From Motiliproteus sp. MSK22-1 (GTDB taxonomy: Bacteria; Pseudomonadota; Gammaproteobacteria; Pseudomonadales; Balneatricaceae), in contig NZ_MIEQ01000027.1 of assembly GCF_001968815.1 (NCBI RefSeq), positions 310,001 through 374,000 of the forward strand: a DNA stretch of 64,000 nt, written 5' to 3'. The position numbers and the translations under genes are program-made. This document shows positions 55,027 through 64,000 of this stretch, piece after piece. The notes below the pieces were generated by a model, which searched no databases, was not told the DNA's origin, and was given only the letters and a program-made list of their open reading frames with translations. The stretch's first letter is position 1; each line of letters begins with the position of its first letter.

Positions 55027-55087
55027 TTGTACTCCTTAAAGTGCTAAAATCAGGCACTTACTAATATAACCTTGTTAGCAGTCAATG

Positions 55088-56371
55088 CTAGTGGTTTTTG
55101 ACTACTTCAGTGATGGCTGTCGTCAGTGTTTGTAAATCTTCAGAAGAGATTGTATAGGGTGGCATAACATACACCAGTTTTCCGAAAGGGCGTACCCAGA
55201 CACCCTGGGAGACAAAAGCTTGCTGTATTTCAGCCATTCGAACCGGTTGTTTCATTTCTACCACTCCAATGGCGCCGAGAACCCTGACATCTTCCACATT
55301 GGGAAAATCCTGGCAGGGAGAAAGTCCTGCTTTCAGTTCAGTTTCGATCGCTTTTACACGAGGTTCCCATGGGGTCTGTTCCAACAGTCCCAGACTGGCA
55401 TCAGCCACAGCACAGGCGAGAGGGTTTGCCATAAAAGTCGGGCCATGCATAAAACATCCCGCACCACCGGATGAGATGGTTTCTGCTATCTGGGTACTGG
55501 TCAGGGTTGCGGCAAGGGTCATATAGCCTCCTGTCAGCGCCTTTCCAAGGCAAAGTATATCCGGGCTGATGCCGGCATGCTCACAAGCAAACATTTTTCC
55601 TGAGCGGCCGAATCCAGTAGCGATTTCGTCGGCTATCAATAGTACCTGGTAATGGTCACAAAGTTGTCGCGCCAGCTTGAGATATTCCGGTGAGTAAAAG
55701 CGCATTCCTCCTGCACCCTGAACGATAGGTTCCAGAATGAGGGCTGCCAGCTGAGCGTGATGATCTTTCATCAGTTGCTCCAGAGGAGCGATGTCTGCCG
55801 GATCCCAGGGGGTGCCAAAGCGGCTCTGGGGAGCCGGTGCAAACAGGTGCTTGGGAAGTACCTGGCTGAACAGCTCGTGCATACCATTGATCGGATCGCA
55901 GACAGCCATGGCACCGAAAGTATCACCGTGATAGCCGTTGCGAACGGTAATCATACGGTGTTTTTTTGGCATGGATCGGGCTTGCCAGTATTGAATTGCC
56001 ATTTTAATAGCAACTTCTACCGATACAGAGCCCGAATCACAGAGAAATACCTTATCGAGTCCTTCCGGAGAAAGGTCTATTAATTTCCGCGATAAGTTGA
56101 TGGCTGGTCCGTGGGTCAGACCACCAAACATTACATGAGACATCTTATCGATTTGTTTTTTTGCCGCGGCATTGAGAGTTGGGTGGCCATATCCGTGGAT
56201 TGCTGACCACCAGGAGGCCATACCATCGATCAGTTCAGTGCCATCGGCTAAGGTAAGACGCACACCCTTTGTCGACGCCACCGGGTAAGCGGGCAGCGGG
56301 TTAATCATCGAGGTGTAGGGATGCCAGATATGTTGCTGGTCAAAGCTGATGTCATCAAGGGTCAGGCTCAT
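55088..56371 (-). CDS. bioA: Adenosylmethionine-8-amino-7-oxononanoate aminotransferase
   Basis: PLP enzyme of biotin synthesis converting KAPA to DAPA with SAM as amino donor. 427 residues. [13 protein letters not shown] start region, [46 protein letters not shown], and the PLP-Lys segment [18 protein letters not shown] 56371 has GATGGA six bases upstream and matches E. coli; TTG 56389 is an unsupported extension. Separated from bioB-bioF by 5.5 kb. Confidence 0.96.
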   Translation of the reverse strand: MSLTLDDISFDQQHIWHPYTSMINPLPAYPVASTKGVRLTLADGTELIDGMASWWSAIHGYGHPTLNAAAKKQIDKMSHVMFGGLTHGPAINLSRKLIDLSPEGLDKVFLCDSGSVSVEVAIKMAIQYWQARSMPKKHRMITVRNGYHGDTFGAMAVCDPINGMHELFSQVLPKHLFAPAPQSRFGTPWDPADIAPLEQLMKDHHAQLAALILEPIVQGAGGMRFYSPEYLKLARQLCDHYQVLLIADEIATGFGRSGKMFACEHAGISPDILCLGKALTGGYMTLAATLTSTQIAETISSGGAGCFMHGPTFMANPLACAVADASLGLLEQTPWEPRVKAIETELKAGLSPCQDFPNVEDVRVLGAIGVVEMKQPVRMAEIQQAFVSQGVWVRPFGKLVYVMPPYTISSEDLQTLTTAITEVVKNH

Positions 56372-56501
56372 GTTTATTCCATCGGGCAAAAATGGCTATT
56401 AGAGCTCTACTGCCTGTTTGCTGCAAGACCTTAGGTATCTCCCACGGACATTTTTCGTGCAGGTCGGATGAAATAGCTGATTTTCTTGTGAATCTCAGGA
56501 G

Positions 56502-56708
56502 TTAATCCAGCCTGAATCCTACTTTTACGATCACCTGGAAATGGGCTATTTCACCATTTTCCACATGGCCGCGGGTTTGTTGGACTTCGAACCAGCCAAC
56601 GTTATCCAGCGACTCCGAGGCTTTGGTAATCGCATTGCGAATGGCATCGTCGCTGCTGGTAGTCGAAGAGCCAACAACTTCTATTAATTTATACACATGA
56701 TCAGACAT
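56502..56708 (-). CDS. Dodecin family flavin-binding protein
   Basis: 68 residues: YKLIEVVGSSTTSSDDAIRNAITKAS, WFEVQQTRGHVENGEIAHFQVIVKVGF, the full dodecin pattern including the Trp and Gln that sandwich flavin. Twelve copies form a hollow sphere storing riboflavin/FMN. ATG 56708. Transcribed alone. Confidence 0.93.
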   Translation of the reverse strand: MSDHVYKLIEVVGSSTTSSDDAIRNAITKASESLDNVGWFEVQQTRGHVENGEIAHFQVIVKVGFRLD

Positions 56709-56789
56709 AGCTCAATTCCTGTTTTATTCCTTGTTCAAGGAGTGTAGACCAGTCTTCTCTGTATTGATGGTTATTTCCATGAGCAGACT

Positions 56790-58256
56790 TCAGCGTGTAA
56801 ACAGGGCAATTGACTCTACATGGGTGGTCTGCGGAAACATATTCATGACCCCCCATTTTTCCAGTCTATATCCTTGTTTTACCAATTCAGCAGCATCCCT
56901 GGCTAAGGTTGCAGGATCGCAGGAAATATAGAGTACTGTTGTTGATAGGGTTTCAGAAGTATATTGTTTGAGTTGCTGTATGACTTCTAAGGCACCTGCT
57001 CTGGGTGGGTCCAGCAGGATCTTGTTGAACCTCTGGTCTGATTGATTTTTAAACCAGGGTTTTTGACTGATGTCTCTGGTGAGGTCTGCACAATAAAAAC
57101 GAGCATTGCTAATGTCATTCAGCTTGGCATTTTCTGTGCCACGGGCGACCATTTTTTCAGACCCTTCAACGCCCACCACTTCCGCTGCAAGTGTTGCCAA
57201 AGGCAGGGTGAAGTTACCCAGTCCGCAAAACAGATCCAGAATTCGATCCTGGTTGTTAGGTTCCAGCAATTCCAGAGCCTGGGTTACCATTTTCTGGTTG
57301 ATAGCAGCATTAACCTGAGTGAAGTCGCTGGGATGGTAGCCCAGCACAAGTGATTTTTCTGGCTGGTCCCTGTTGTCTTGATTTTCCTGAATATTCTCTG
57401 CAGAGCCAACATGACGGGGTAGGTGCAGATTGTAGTACAGACGCTCCTGGCCTTCACCATGACGATAGATACTATCAATATCTCCGGGCTGTAAATACAG
57501 CTGTGTATTCTGTCTGCGGGCGAGCTGATCGAATGCTTTGAGGTCATTGCTGGCTAGAGGGCGAGGGTGGCGTAAGACGATAGCTGCATCTTCGTCACCC
57601 AGAGCAAGCTCAATGTGGGATATTGATTGGGGCTTTTCACTCTGGATGATTGATGATGAAAGGTCTTTCAGTAGTTGTTCTGCCCGATGTTCAAGTATCG
57701 GGCATTCTTTGATGGGTATCAGCTGTTTACTTTGCTTACGCCGAAAACCAATCACTGGTGTAGCCTTGTTCTTGCCGGTCAATACTCCCAATCGAGCGCG
57801 GCGTCGGTATTGCCAGTGGTTTAGATCCAGAGGGGATAATATGTTTTCAGGCGCTAATCCGCCCAGTCTGCGTAACTGATCCAGTGCCTGCTGCTGTTTA
57901 GCGTCGATCTGAGCCTCAGATGAGAGATGCTGAAGCTCACAGCCCCCGCATTGATTGAAATGTCTGCAGCGGGGAGAGCGGCGCTGTTCTGAGGCATCAA
58001 GAACTTCCAGGCAGCGTGCTTCATCATATTTTGCGCGTCTGTTGAGATAACTTACCCTAACTCGCTCTCCGGGCAAGGCACCACTGACAAATAAAATTTT
58101 GCCGTTGTGACGACACAATCCGCGACCGTCGTGGCCGAGTTTCTCTATTGTCACTTCGAACGGAGGTTCAGTAAGGGGACTCGTCTTTTTGCCTGGGCTG
58201 TAAAATCGGGGACCTGGTTTTTTATGGTTAGATGCCCTGCGGTTAGAGCGACTCAC
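56790..58256 (-). CDS. rlmD: 23S rRNA (uracil-1939-C5)-methyltransferase RlmD
   Basis: 488 residues (E. coli 433). TRAM domain about 30-95, four-Cys [4Fe-4S] set (CRHFNQCGGCELQH plus CPILEH), SAM motif ILDLFCGLGNFTLPLA, and catalytic loop LYISCDPATLARD. The extra length is mostly N-terminal and an insertion near 275-300 (GSAENIQENQDNRDQPEKS). Its start overlaps the stop of the secreted protein gene upstream by 4 bases, indicating coupling. Confidence 0.95.
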   Translation of the reverse strand: MSRSNRRASNHKKPGPRFYSPGKKTSPLTEPPFEVTIEKLGHDGRGLCRHNGKILFVSGALPGERVRVSYLNRRAKYDEARCLEVLDASEQRRSPRCRHFNQCGGCELQHLSSEAQIDAKQQQALDQLRRLGGLAPENILSPLDLNHWQYRRRARLGVLTGKNKATPVIGFRRKQSKQLIPIKECPILEHRAEQLLKDLSSSIIQSEKPQSISHIELALGDEDAAIVLRHPRPLASNDLKAFDQLARRQNTQLYLQPGDIDSIYRHGEGQERLYYNLHLPRHVGSAENIQENQDNRDQPEKSLVLGYHPSDFTQVNAAINQKMVTQALELLEPNNQDRILDLFCGLGNFTLPLATLAAEVVGVEGSEKMVARGTENAKLNDISNARFYCADLTRDISQKPWFKNQSDQRFNKILLDPPRAGALEVIQQLKQYTSETLSTTVLYISCDPATLARDAAELVKQGYRLEKWGVMNMFPQTTHVESIALFTR

Positions 58257-58678
58257 AGCTGCAGAAGCTCCCGGTATTCTGAACTGAGGCCTTGTTCAAA
58301 TTCATCCTGAGTGATGTCAAATTGCATTTGCCCAATCATTGATTCGAGAATAACCTGGCAGGTTTCACCAGTCTTTTTTGCCTGCTCGATCAAGCCTTTC
58401 AGGTTTGTTGCTTCCTCTGAATCAAAAACCCCTTCGGCTTCAAGGCAAGCCAGATACTCTTGAGTGTAGGGGCCGATGACATCAAGATTGTTCATCATAG
58501 CTGCCTGCAGGCGAATCATCAGTTCCATATCAATATTGGCCGTCAATTCTGCTATCAGGCTTTCAATACTGGGAATGTTGTCTTGATTCCCGGTACTGTT
58601 TTCAGTGTCCTCTGTACCACTATGAGCCCATAGTGGCACCAGAGTCATTATTACTAATAGGATTCTAAGAAGTTTCAT
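58253..58678 (-). CDS. Secreted helical protein, unknown
   Basis: 141 residues with a signal peptide (about 1-19, LLVIMTLVPLWAHSG). The mature part is acidic and helical with two Cys (LACLEAEGV and GETCQVI) that could form one disulfide. No family recognised. It overlaps rlmD by 4 bases and would be translated first. Confidence 0.65.
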   Translation of the reverse strand: MKLLRILLVIMTLVPLWAHSGTEDTENSTGNQDNIPSIESLIAELTANIDMELMIRLQAAMMNNLDVIGPYTQEYLACLEAEGVFDSEEATNLKGLIEQAKKTGETCQVILESMIGQMQFDITQDEFEQGLSSEYRELLQL

Positions 58679-58792
58679 AAGGCTGTCTCAATAATTACTG
58701 AGTTGGTTTTGTTGCTGTGTTCAGAGGATATGGCTCTTTGGATTGCCTGCACAGGGCAGTGGTTCCCAAGCAGCAACAGTTTCGGTGTTTTA

Positions 58793-59662
58793 TTAAAAAA
58801 TGTCGTTCTGTTTTTCTATACAGAGTGGTTCAATATTTAGTACTTCAACTGCCGTCTCCGTGATCCGCCAACGGACATTAAGATTATCCAGTAGCGTACC
58901 GTAACTGCGGGGCTTTTTTTCGGCTCTGTTAGCGATGGATGTTTTATGCCCTGTCGTTCCAGACGCAGTAGTATTAAATTCTGTGGCTTCTAACTCTTTT
59001 GTATCGCTCCCCGGTGTGCCATCTTCCGGTATATCAAGCCTGGCTGTGTCAGTGTTCGGCTTTCTGTTTCGATGGTGTACAGGACGAGGATCGCCAAGTA
59101 ATACCTGTTCAATAAGTTTTTTTAGCTTTTCAGCTGATGACTGCTTGCTGAGTATTCGCTCCGCCTGCTCGCTGAACAGTACGGGTAGCGATAATACCTG
59201 GCTGGCAGGGGCGTAATGGTTATGTGCATCGGCTAAGCTGTCGGAATAAGGTAAGTAAGGTTTAATATCTATTACCGGGGTTCCATCCAGTATATCTATA
59301 CCAGACAGATGCAGCAGTGGTTTTCCTGATTTTTCTTCAATGTATTCAAGCTTTACTGCGGACATTCCGATGGGGTTAGGGCGAAATGTTGATCGGGTCG
59401 CAAAAACTCCCATTTTGCTTCCTTCTGAGCGAGGTGGTCTGACAAGCGGTGTCCAGCCTCGATCCAAGTGTTCACTGAAAAGAAATATCACCCAGATATG
59501 CGAACACTGGTCAAGACCCCTGACAGCCTCCATGGAAGCATATTCCCCTGTTAGTTCCAATACAGCGGTGGCTGCAGTAGCCAGACCTGGTTGACGAGGG
59601 ATGCCGAACTTTTCCTTAAAACAGGAGTGGACAGTACCGATGGTGTCTATAACTGTTTGCAT
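58793..59662 (-). CDS. trmO: tRNA (N6-t6A37)-methyltransferase TrmO with insertion
   Basis: 289 residues versus 235 in E. coli. N-terminal UPF0066 beta-barrel domain: GTVHSCFKEKFGIPRQPGL, WVIFLFSEH, RSTFRPNPIGMSAVKLE, GIDILDGTPVIDIKPYLPYSD. C-terminal YaaB-like domain with DPRPVHH and YGTLLDNLNVRWRI. Between these two C-terminal motifs lies about 55 residues of Thr/Glu/Asp-rich, low-complexity sequence (TGHKTSIANRAEKKPRS at its end). SAM-dependent methylation of ct6A/t6A in tRNA-Thr. Confidence 0.9.
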   Translation of the reverse strand: MQTVIDTIGTVHSCFKEKFGIPRQPGLATAATAVLELTGEYASMEAVRGLDQCSHIWVIFLFSEHLDRGWTPLVRPPRSEGSKMGVFATRSTFRPNPIGMSAVKLEYIEEKSGKPLLHLSGIDILDGTPVIDIKPYLPYSDSLADAHNHYAPASQVLSLPVLFSEQAERILSKQSSAEKLKKLIEQVLLGDPRPVHHRNRKPNTDTARLDIPEDGTPGSDTKELEATEFNTTASGTTGHKTSIANRAEKKPRSYGTLLDNLNVRWRITETAVEVLNIEPLCIEKQNDIF

Positions 59663-59776
59663 GTCAGTAAATCAAGGCTGTGGGGCGAGGAGCGATTATA
59701 GTGAGGCTTGGCTCAAATAGCGAGATTTCGGGTTTTCATGAGTTATCGATATTAGTGGTTTATTAATCACAATGGG

Positions 59777-59824
59777 CCAATAGCAGCCAGTACAGGGAAA
59801 ATTCAACAGGCTCGCTGCTATTGG
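59777..59824. other. Long-loop hairpin between trmO and srkA
   Basis: CCAATAGCAGC and GCTGCTATTGG, perfect 11-bp arms around a 26-base loop; no T-tract. Lies after the srkA stop (leftward) and before trmO. Confidence 0.5.
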
Positions 59825-59880
59825 AAGGCTCTTGTTTTGAAGAAAGTGAGCCTGCGGAATTACGCTGTGAAAGTAGTGAG

Positions 59881-60879
59881 CTAATAAGCACCGACCTGTA
59901 GCGGAGGCCGCTGTATGCTTTGCTTCAATTCCCGTAATTCCATCATATGTCCCAACCAATAAGTGGACGTATTAAACCATGGGAAGTGAGTCGGGAAGGC
60001 CGGATCCTGCCAACGCCTGGCCAGCCAAGCTGCGTAGTGCATAATTCTTAGGGCTCGCAAGGGTTCTACCAGCTGTAATTCAGCTCGATTAAAGGGCAGA
60101 AATTCTTCGTAACCTTCGATGATCTCATTGATTTGCAGTGTTTGTTGAGAGTTATCTCCCGATAACATCATCCATAAATCCTGTACAGCAGGTCCCATTC
60201 GGCAGTCATCAAAATCGACAAAATGTGGGGTATTGTCTCGCCAGAGAATATTCCCGGGATGGCAATCTCCATGGAGGCGGATGTTCTTCAGGCGATTGAC
60301 TCGCTTGAACGCTGCATCTACCAGTGTCAGTATTTCTTCAGTCAGTCGTTGATATTCGTAACGACAGTCTTCTGGTAACCAGTCTCCTTCGATCAGAAAC
60401 TGGCGACTTTGCTGGCCGAAGCTGAAACTATCCAGAGTCGGGCGATACTTAAAAGGTTGAGCCTGTCCCACCAGATGAATACGACCTAATGTGCGGCCAA
60501 GTATGTACAGGTTATCCAGATTATCCAGCTCGGGTGCATGACCTCCCCTGCGCGGAAACACAGCAAAATCAAAGCCACCATGATTGTGGAGCGTTTCGTC
60601 TGCTGTTTTTATGGGTGGCACTACAGGAATATCAGCATCAGCCAGGGACTGTGTGAACTGATGTTCTTCCCTGATCTGTTCGGGGCTCCAGCGAGCTGGA
60701 CGATAAAATTTTGCAATCAACGGAACGCTTTCTTCAATACCAATCTGATAGACCCTGTTTTCATAACTGTTTAAGGTCAGGATTCGGGCATCACTAAGAT
60801 AATCCAGGGACTCTACTGCATCCAGCACAGAATCTGGTGTCAGTGATTCGTAAGGGTGGGGGGTGTGATCAATATGCAT
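59881..60879 (-). CDS. srkA: Stress response kinase A (YihE family)
   Basis: 332 residues, full length. Aminoglycoside-phosphotransferase-like kinase: NSYENRVYQIG, LIAKFYRPARWS (Lys for ATP), catalytic RLHGDCHPGNILW and metal site FVDFDDCRMGPA. A Ser/Thr protein kinase that protects against stress-induced death in E. coli. In E. coli it sits next to dsbA; not here. Confidence 0.94.
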   Translation of the reverse strand: MHIDHTPHPYESLTPDSVLDAVESLDYLSDARILTLNSYENRVYQIGIEESVPLIAKFYRPARWSPEQIREEHQFTQSLADADIPVVPPIKTADETLHNHGGFDFAVFPRRGGHAPELDNLDNLYILGRTLGRIHLVGQAQPFKYRPTLDSFSFGQQSRQFLIEGDWLPEDCRYEYQRLTEEILTLVDAAFKRVNRLKNIRLHGDCHPGNILWRDNTPHFVDFDDCRMGPAVQDLWMMLSGDNSQQTLQINEIIEGYEEFLPFNRAELQLVEPLRALRIMHYAAWLARRWQDPAFPTHFPWFNTSTYWLGHMMELRELKQSIQRPPLQVGAY

Positions 60880-61052
60880 AGAGCCTGCTTATATTTTCTC
60901 AATGAGAGGGCCGGAATTTCGATATCCCTGGTTTTAATACCAAGGCCGTTTTCAGGCATGCTGCCATTGGGAACAGTGTTTACGGCCGCAAATTATGGAG
61001 TATTTGCTCTACTCTTGAAAGCAATGCTTTGAGGGAATGTTCATGTTTTTTG

Positions 61053-61859
61053 CTATCGCGCAGGTGTTCGAGCGAAGCACCAGATTTCAACATGAGTTAC
61101 ACCTGCATCTTTCAGCTTGTGTGCTAAGGCGTTAACCGTGGATCCGGTTGTCATGACATCATCAACAATCGCTACCCTTTCGACTCCCAGTGGGGAGGTG
61201 ATATGAAAACAATGTCGGAGATTTTTACGACGAGCCGCCGCAGATAACCCCTGTTGGTGAGGTGTGTTGATGAGTCGGCGACAGCTTCGCTTATCATATG
61301 GAATGTCCAGTTTTTCTGACAGCCTCTCGGCCCATTCTGCTGCTTGATTGTAACCTCTTGAATATAAACGGTTTCGGTGTAGAGGAACGGGGACTATCAG
61401 CTGCGGAGGCTGTTGCGTAATTCGATCTCTTAGATGCTCGGTGAAAAGCTCTGCCGCTAATTCAATAATATCAAGCCGGCCTTTATTTTTTAGCGTTGCT
61501 ATCAGTTGTTTTATCGGTTCTTCGTATTGGAAGGGGGCCAGGGTCCTGTCGAAAGCGGGTGGATCTTTCTGACAGCGACCACAAATTTTTTGGCTGTTTA
61601 TCCTGCTTTGATTTGTTTGTTTCCGCCTCGCCTCATCAGGCTTGAGCAGCTCTGTTGAGGTCTTGGGTAGTGGTTCTGCGCACCGTATGCAGTGATCCTG
61701 CAACCAGGGTAGATCCGTCTTGCAGCCAGTACAGATCTGGCTGCCTGGTGAGCAGGGGAGTCCGCAAAGTAAACAGAGTGGTTTAGAAAACAAAAGGTCA
61801 AAAATTAATCTATAGTAAACTTTATTGGTTGTCATTGGTTGACAGCTGCTTCCTTGCAT
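61053..61859 (-). CDS. ComF family phosphoribosyltransferase-like protein
   Basis: 268 residues. N-terminal Cys clusters (CLLCGLPC, CTGCKTDLPW, CIRCAEP, CGRCQKDPPAF) likely bind zinc; the PRPP-type motif VAIVDDVMTTGSTV is near 219. Needed for DNA uptake or use in competent species. An insertion of about 20 polar residues (TSTELLKPDEARRKQTN) lies between Cys clusters. Start ATG 61859 or 61835; neither has a strong ribosome site. The 5' end overlaps the putative BirA site of the divergent bioB. Confidence 0.9.
   Translation of the reverse strand: MQGSSCQPMTTNKVYYRLIFDLLFSKPLCLLCGLPCSPGSQICTGCKTDLPWLQDHCIRCAEPLPKTSTELLKPDEARRKQTNQSRINSQKICGRCQKDPPAFDRTLAPFQYEEPIKQLIATLKNKGRLDIIELAAELFTEHLRDRITQQPPQLIVPVPLHRNRLYSRGYNQAAEWAERLSEKLDIPYDKRSCRRLINTPHQQGLSAAARRKNLRHCFHITSPLGVERVAIVDDVMTTGSTVNALAHKLKDAGVTHVEIWCFARTPAR
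61813..61845 (+). promoter_or_regulatory. Possible BirA operator upstream of bioB
   Basis: TAGTAAACT, 15 bases, GGTTGACAG, compared with the proteobacterial consensus TTGTAAACC-N14/15-GGTTTACAA: 7 of 9 matches in each half. It lies 91 bases before bioB and inside the 5' end of comF. Biotin-dependent repression is inferred; it depends on the host having a BirA with a HTH domain. Confidence 0.5.
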
Positions 61860-61936
61860 TTATTATAGGCTCTCTAATTAAGGCGACAGTATATTCGCCA
61901 ACAAGACAGAACGCCAAAAGATAGGAAGTTTTTACT

Positions 61937-62989
61937 ATGCAATCAGAGCCTCAGGTACTACGTCACGATTGGACTCATGAAGAGGCTCAAGCGTTATTTG
62001 AATTGCCTTTTAATGATCTGCTTTTCCAGGCTCAGGTCGTTCATCGTCAGAACTTTGATCCAAATGCGGTCCAGGTCAGTACACTATTATCAATAAAGAC
62101 CGGCGCCTGTCCGGAAGACTGTAAATATTGTCCGCAAAGTGCAAAAAACTGCAGTGACTTGGATGCCGAGCGTTTGATGAAGGTCCAGCAGGTGCTGCGC
62201 GAGGCCCAGGCTGCCAAAGACAAAGGGGCAACGCGATTCTGTATGGGAGCAGCCTGGAGCAGCCCTCGTCCGAAAGACATGCCTTTTGTTATTGATATGA
62301 TCAAAGGTGTCAAGGATCTGGGGCTGGAAGCCTGTATGACTTTGGGGATGTTGGATGAAAATCAGGCGGGGTCTCTTGCCGAGGCCGGTCTTGATTATTA
62401 CAACCATAACCTGGATACCTCTGCTGAGTATTATGGAGAAATTATTACTACCAGAACTTATCAGGACCGTCTGGATACTCTGCAGAATGTTCGTGATGCG
62501 GGTATGAAAGTATGCTGTGGCGGTATTCTTGGTATGGGTGAAGAGCTTAAAGACCGAATCGGTTTGCTACTGACTTTGGCAAATATGCCTGATCATCCCG
62601 AAAGTGTGCCAATTAACATGCTGGTGAAGGTTAAGGGAACTCCGCTGGAGTCTGTTGAGGATCTGGAACCTTTTGATTTTATTCGAACCATCGCGGTTGC
62701 CCGTATTCTTATGCCGAAGTCTCACGTTCGTTTATCGGCTGGACGACAGCGGATGAATGAGCAGGTCCAGGCCCTGTGTTTTATGGCGGGTGCCAATTCT
62801 ATATTTTATGGTGAAAAGCTCTTAACGACAGATAACCCCGAGGCTGACAGCGATCGTGCACTGTTCAGGAAACTGGGAATTCACCCTGAAGAGCGGCCAG
62901 GTGCATCAGATGAAGCCCATGAACAGGCCCTGTTGTCCCAGATTGATGATCAGAAGAATGCATCGCTGTTCTACGATGCGTCGCATTAG
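61937..62989 (+). CDS. bioB: Biotin synthase
   Basis: Radical SAM enzyme inserting sulfur into dethiobiotin. 350 residues. SAM cluster motif CPEDCKYC in [30 protein letters not shown], the [2Fe-2S] ligands at MTLGM-type Cys, YNHNLDTS and [12 protein letters not shown] with the Arg ligand. ATG 61937 after GGAAG. bioF follows after 18 bases, forming a biotin operon. Confidence 0.98.
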   Translation: MQSEPQVLRHDWTHEEAQALFELPFNDLLFQAQVVHRQNFDPNAVQVSTLLSIKTGACPEDCKYCPQSAKNCSDLDAERLMKVQQVLREAQAAKDKGATRFCMGAAWSSPRPKDMPFVIDMIKGVKDLGLEACMTLGMLDENQAGSLAEAGLDYYNHNLDTSAEYYGEIITTRTYQDRLDTLQNVRDAGMKVCCGGILGMGEELKDRIGLLLTLANMPDHPESVPINMLVKVKGTPLESVEDLEPFDFIRTIAVARILMPKSHVRLSAGRQRMNEQVQALCFMAGANSIFYGEKLLTTDNPEADSDRALFRKLGIHPEERPGASDEAHEQALLSQIDDQKNASLFYDASH

Positions 62990-63007
62990 ATCCGCCTTGA
63001 GTTGATT

Positions 63008-64000
63008 ATGTCTGGATTTAACCAGCTTGATACCGTACTCCAGCAGCGTCAATCGGCACATCTTTACCGTCGTCGGCGGTTGCTGGAGTCTCCTCAGGGG
63101 CCTGAAGTTGTTGTTGATGGCCGGACTTATCTGGGGTTTTGTAGCAATGACTATTTGGGCCTTGCCAATCATCCTGAATTGATAGCAGCATTTAAAAATG
63201 CCGCAGATCAGTATGGTGTTGGTAGTGGTGCTTCACATCTGGTCAATGGTCATAGTCGCTTGCATCACCAGCTGGAAGAGGCTTTGGCGGAATTTACCGG
63301 TCGACCGAGAGCATTACTATTCTCCACCGGATACATGGCTAACCTCGGCGCTGTGAACGCACTGGTCGGCAAAAACGATGCGGTATTTGAAGATCGGCTC
63401 AATCATGCCTCATTGTTAGATGCCGGCTTGCTGAGTGGTGCTCGTTTCCAACGCTATCTCCATAACGATACTGAGAGTCTGCGTACCCGTTTGCAACGAA
63501 GTGATGCCGATAGAAAGCTGGTGATTACTGATGGCGTATTCAGTATGGACGGTGATTTGGCCCCGTTACCTTCACTTTGTGAGGAAGCGTATTCTGCAGA
63601 TGCCTGGGTGATGGTTGATGATGCCCACGGGTTTGGCTGTTTAGGGAAGACCGGAGGCGGATGTGTCGAGCATTTTGGATTGAGTCAACATCAGGTACCT
63701 GTACTAATGGGGACTCTGGGAAAAGCGTTTGGGACTTCCGGTGCATTTATAGCGGGCAGTGAAACTCTGATCGAAACGCTAATACAATTTGCCCGGCCCT
63801 ACATTTATACAACGGCAATTCCTCCCGCCGTAGCCGCAGCGACATTGGCCAGTCTGAAGCTGGTTCGAGAGGGGCAGGCACTCCGGGAAAAGCTGGCGGC
63901 ATTGATCCTACGATTCAGAACGGGTGCCAGGCAGTTGGGACTTGATTTGATGGACTCATCCACAGCTATCCAGCCGATAATGGTCGGAGAGAGTCGTCAG
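63008..64000 (+). CDS. bioF: 8-amino-7-oxononanoate synthase (3' end beyond window)
   Basis: PLP-dependent KAPA synthase. 331 residues visible of about 390. [56 protein letters not shown], and the PLP-Lys segment [19 protein letters not shown] 63008 lies 18 bases after the bioB stop. It is open to the window edge. Confidence 0.96.
   Translation, partial: MSGFNQLDTVLQQRQSAHLYRRRRLLESPQGPEVVVDGRTYLGFCSNDYLGLANHPELIAAFKNAADQYGVGSGASHLVNGHSRLHHQLEEALAEFTGRPRALLFSTGYMANLGAVNALVGKNDAVFEDRLNHASLLDAGLLSGARFQRYLHNDTESLRTRLQRSDADRKLVITDGVFSMDGDLAPLPSLCEEAYSADAWVMVDDAHGFGCLGKTGGGCVEHFGLSQHQVPVLMGTLGKAFGTSGAFIAGSETLIETLIQFARPYIYTTAIPPAVAAATLASLKLVREGQALREKLAALILRFRTGARQLGLDLMDSSTAIQPIMVGESRQ

Overview
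The window reads as a chromosomal segment of a free-living, probably marine gammaproteobacterium of the Oceanospirillales/Pseudomonas grade. The support is FtsA and FtsZ closely resembling Pseudomonas proteins, an OprD-type porin, a DUF2789 protein, rpsF-rpsR-rplI-dnaB without priB, a pimeloyl-to-biotin gene set, and moderate GC. I see no phage, transposase, CRISPR array, rRNA or tRNA gene. Coding density is high and nearly all genes look vertically inherited. Several starts are TTG with good Shine-Dalgarno sequences.

Layout. 0-4.2 kb: dsbB 3' part (minus strand) and a ydbH-ynbE-ydbL operon (inter-membrane lipid transport bridge). 4.4-10.2 kb: small membrane protein, rmuC, a divergent lysR/yceI pair around a 12-bp inverted repeat, a membrane protein, a LigB-type dioxygenase and a DUF3820 protein. 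10.5-14.2 kb: XRE-cupin regulator, then ftsA and ftsZ, standing apart from the usual dcw neighbours. 14.3-21 kb: small unknowns, sbcB, a secreted protein with a difficult start, and an M16 pitrilysin-like protease. 21-24 kb: DUF6394 protein plus a two-RCK potassium channel, and a methyltransferase.

23.9-34.3 kb is the most interesting part: a probable selenium-to-selenoneine locus. On the minus strand lie senB (selenosugar synthase family glycosyltransferase) and a phosphonate-type ABC importer of the putative selenate branch (binding protein, ATPase, double permease). Divergently on the plus strand lie senA (EgtB-like nonheme iron enzyme), egtD (histidine trimethylase), a 48-codon ORF, a SelD selenophosphate synthetase fused to an N-terminal FAD/NAD oxidoreductase, and an EamA exporter-like protein. 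Together they could import an oxyanion of Se, make selenophosphate, make a selenosugar, make hercynine, and join the last two into selenoneine. The individual families are described; this arrangement (uptake, activation, both branches and possible export in one 10-kb block) is what deserves attention.

34.3-48.2 kb: Tim44-like protein, yaaA, DUF2789, trpS with a coiled-coil tail, a mercaptopyruvate sulfurtransferase, hrpB, a globin, an HCCA-isomerase-like protein, adk, a DEAD-box helicase and a parvulin. 48.5-51 kb: OprD-family porin divergent from a LysR regulator with a 21-bp palindrome between them. 51.2-54.3 kb: rpsF-rpsR-rplI-dnaB with a leader RNA that looks like an S6:S18 autoregulatory element. 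54.6-64 kb: hotdog thioesterase, bioA, dodecin, rlmD, a secreted protein, trmO with an insertion, srkA, comF, then bioB-bioF (the latter cut by the window end) behind a possible BirA operator.
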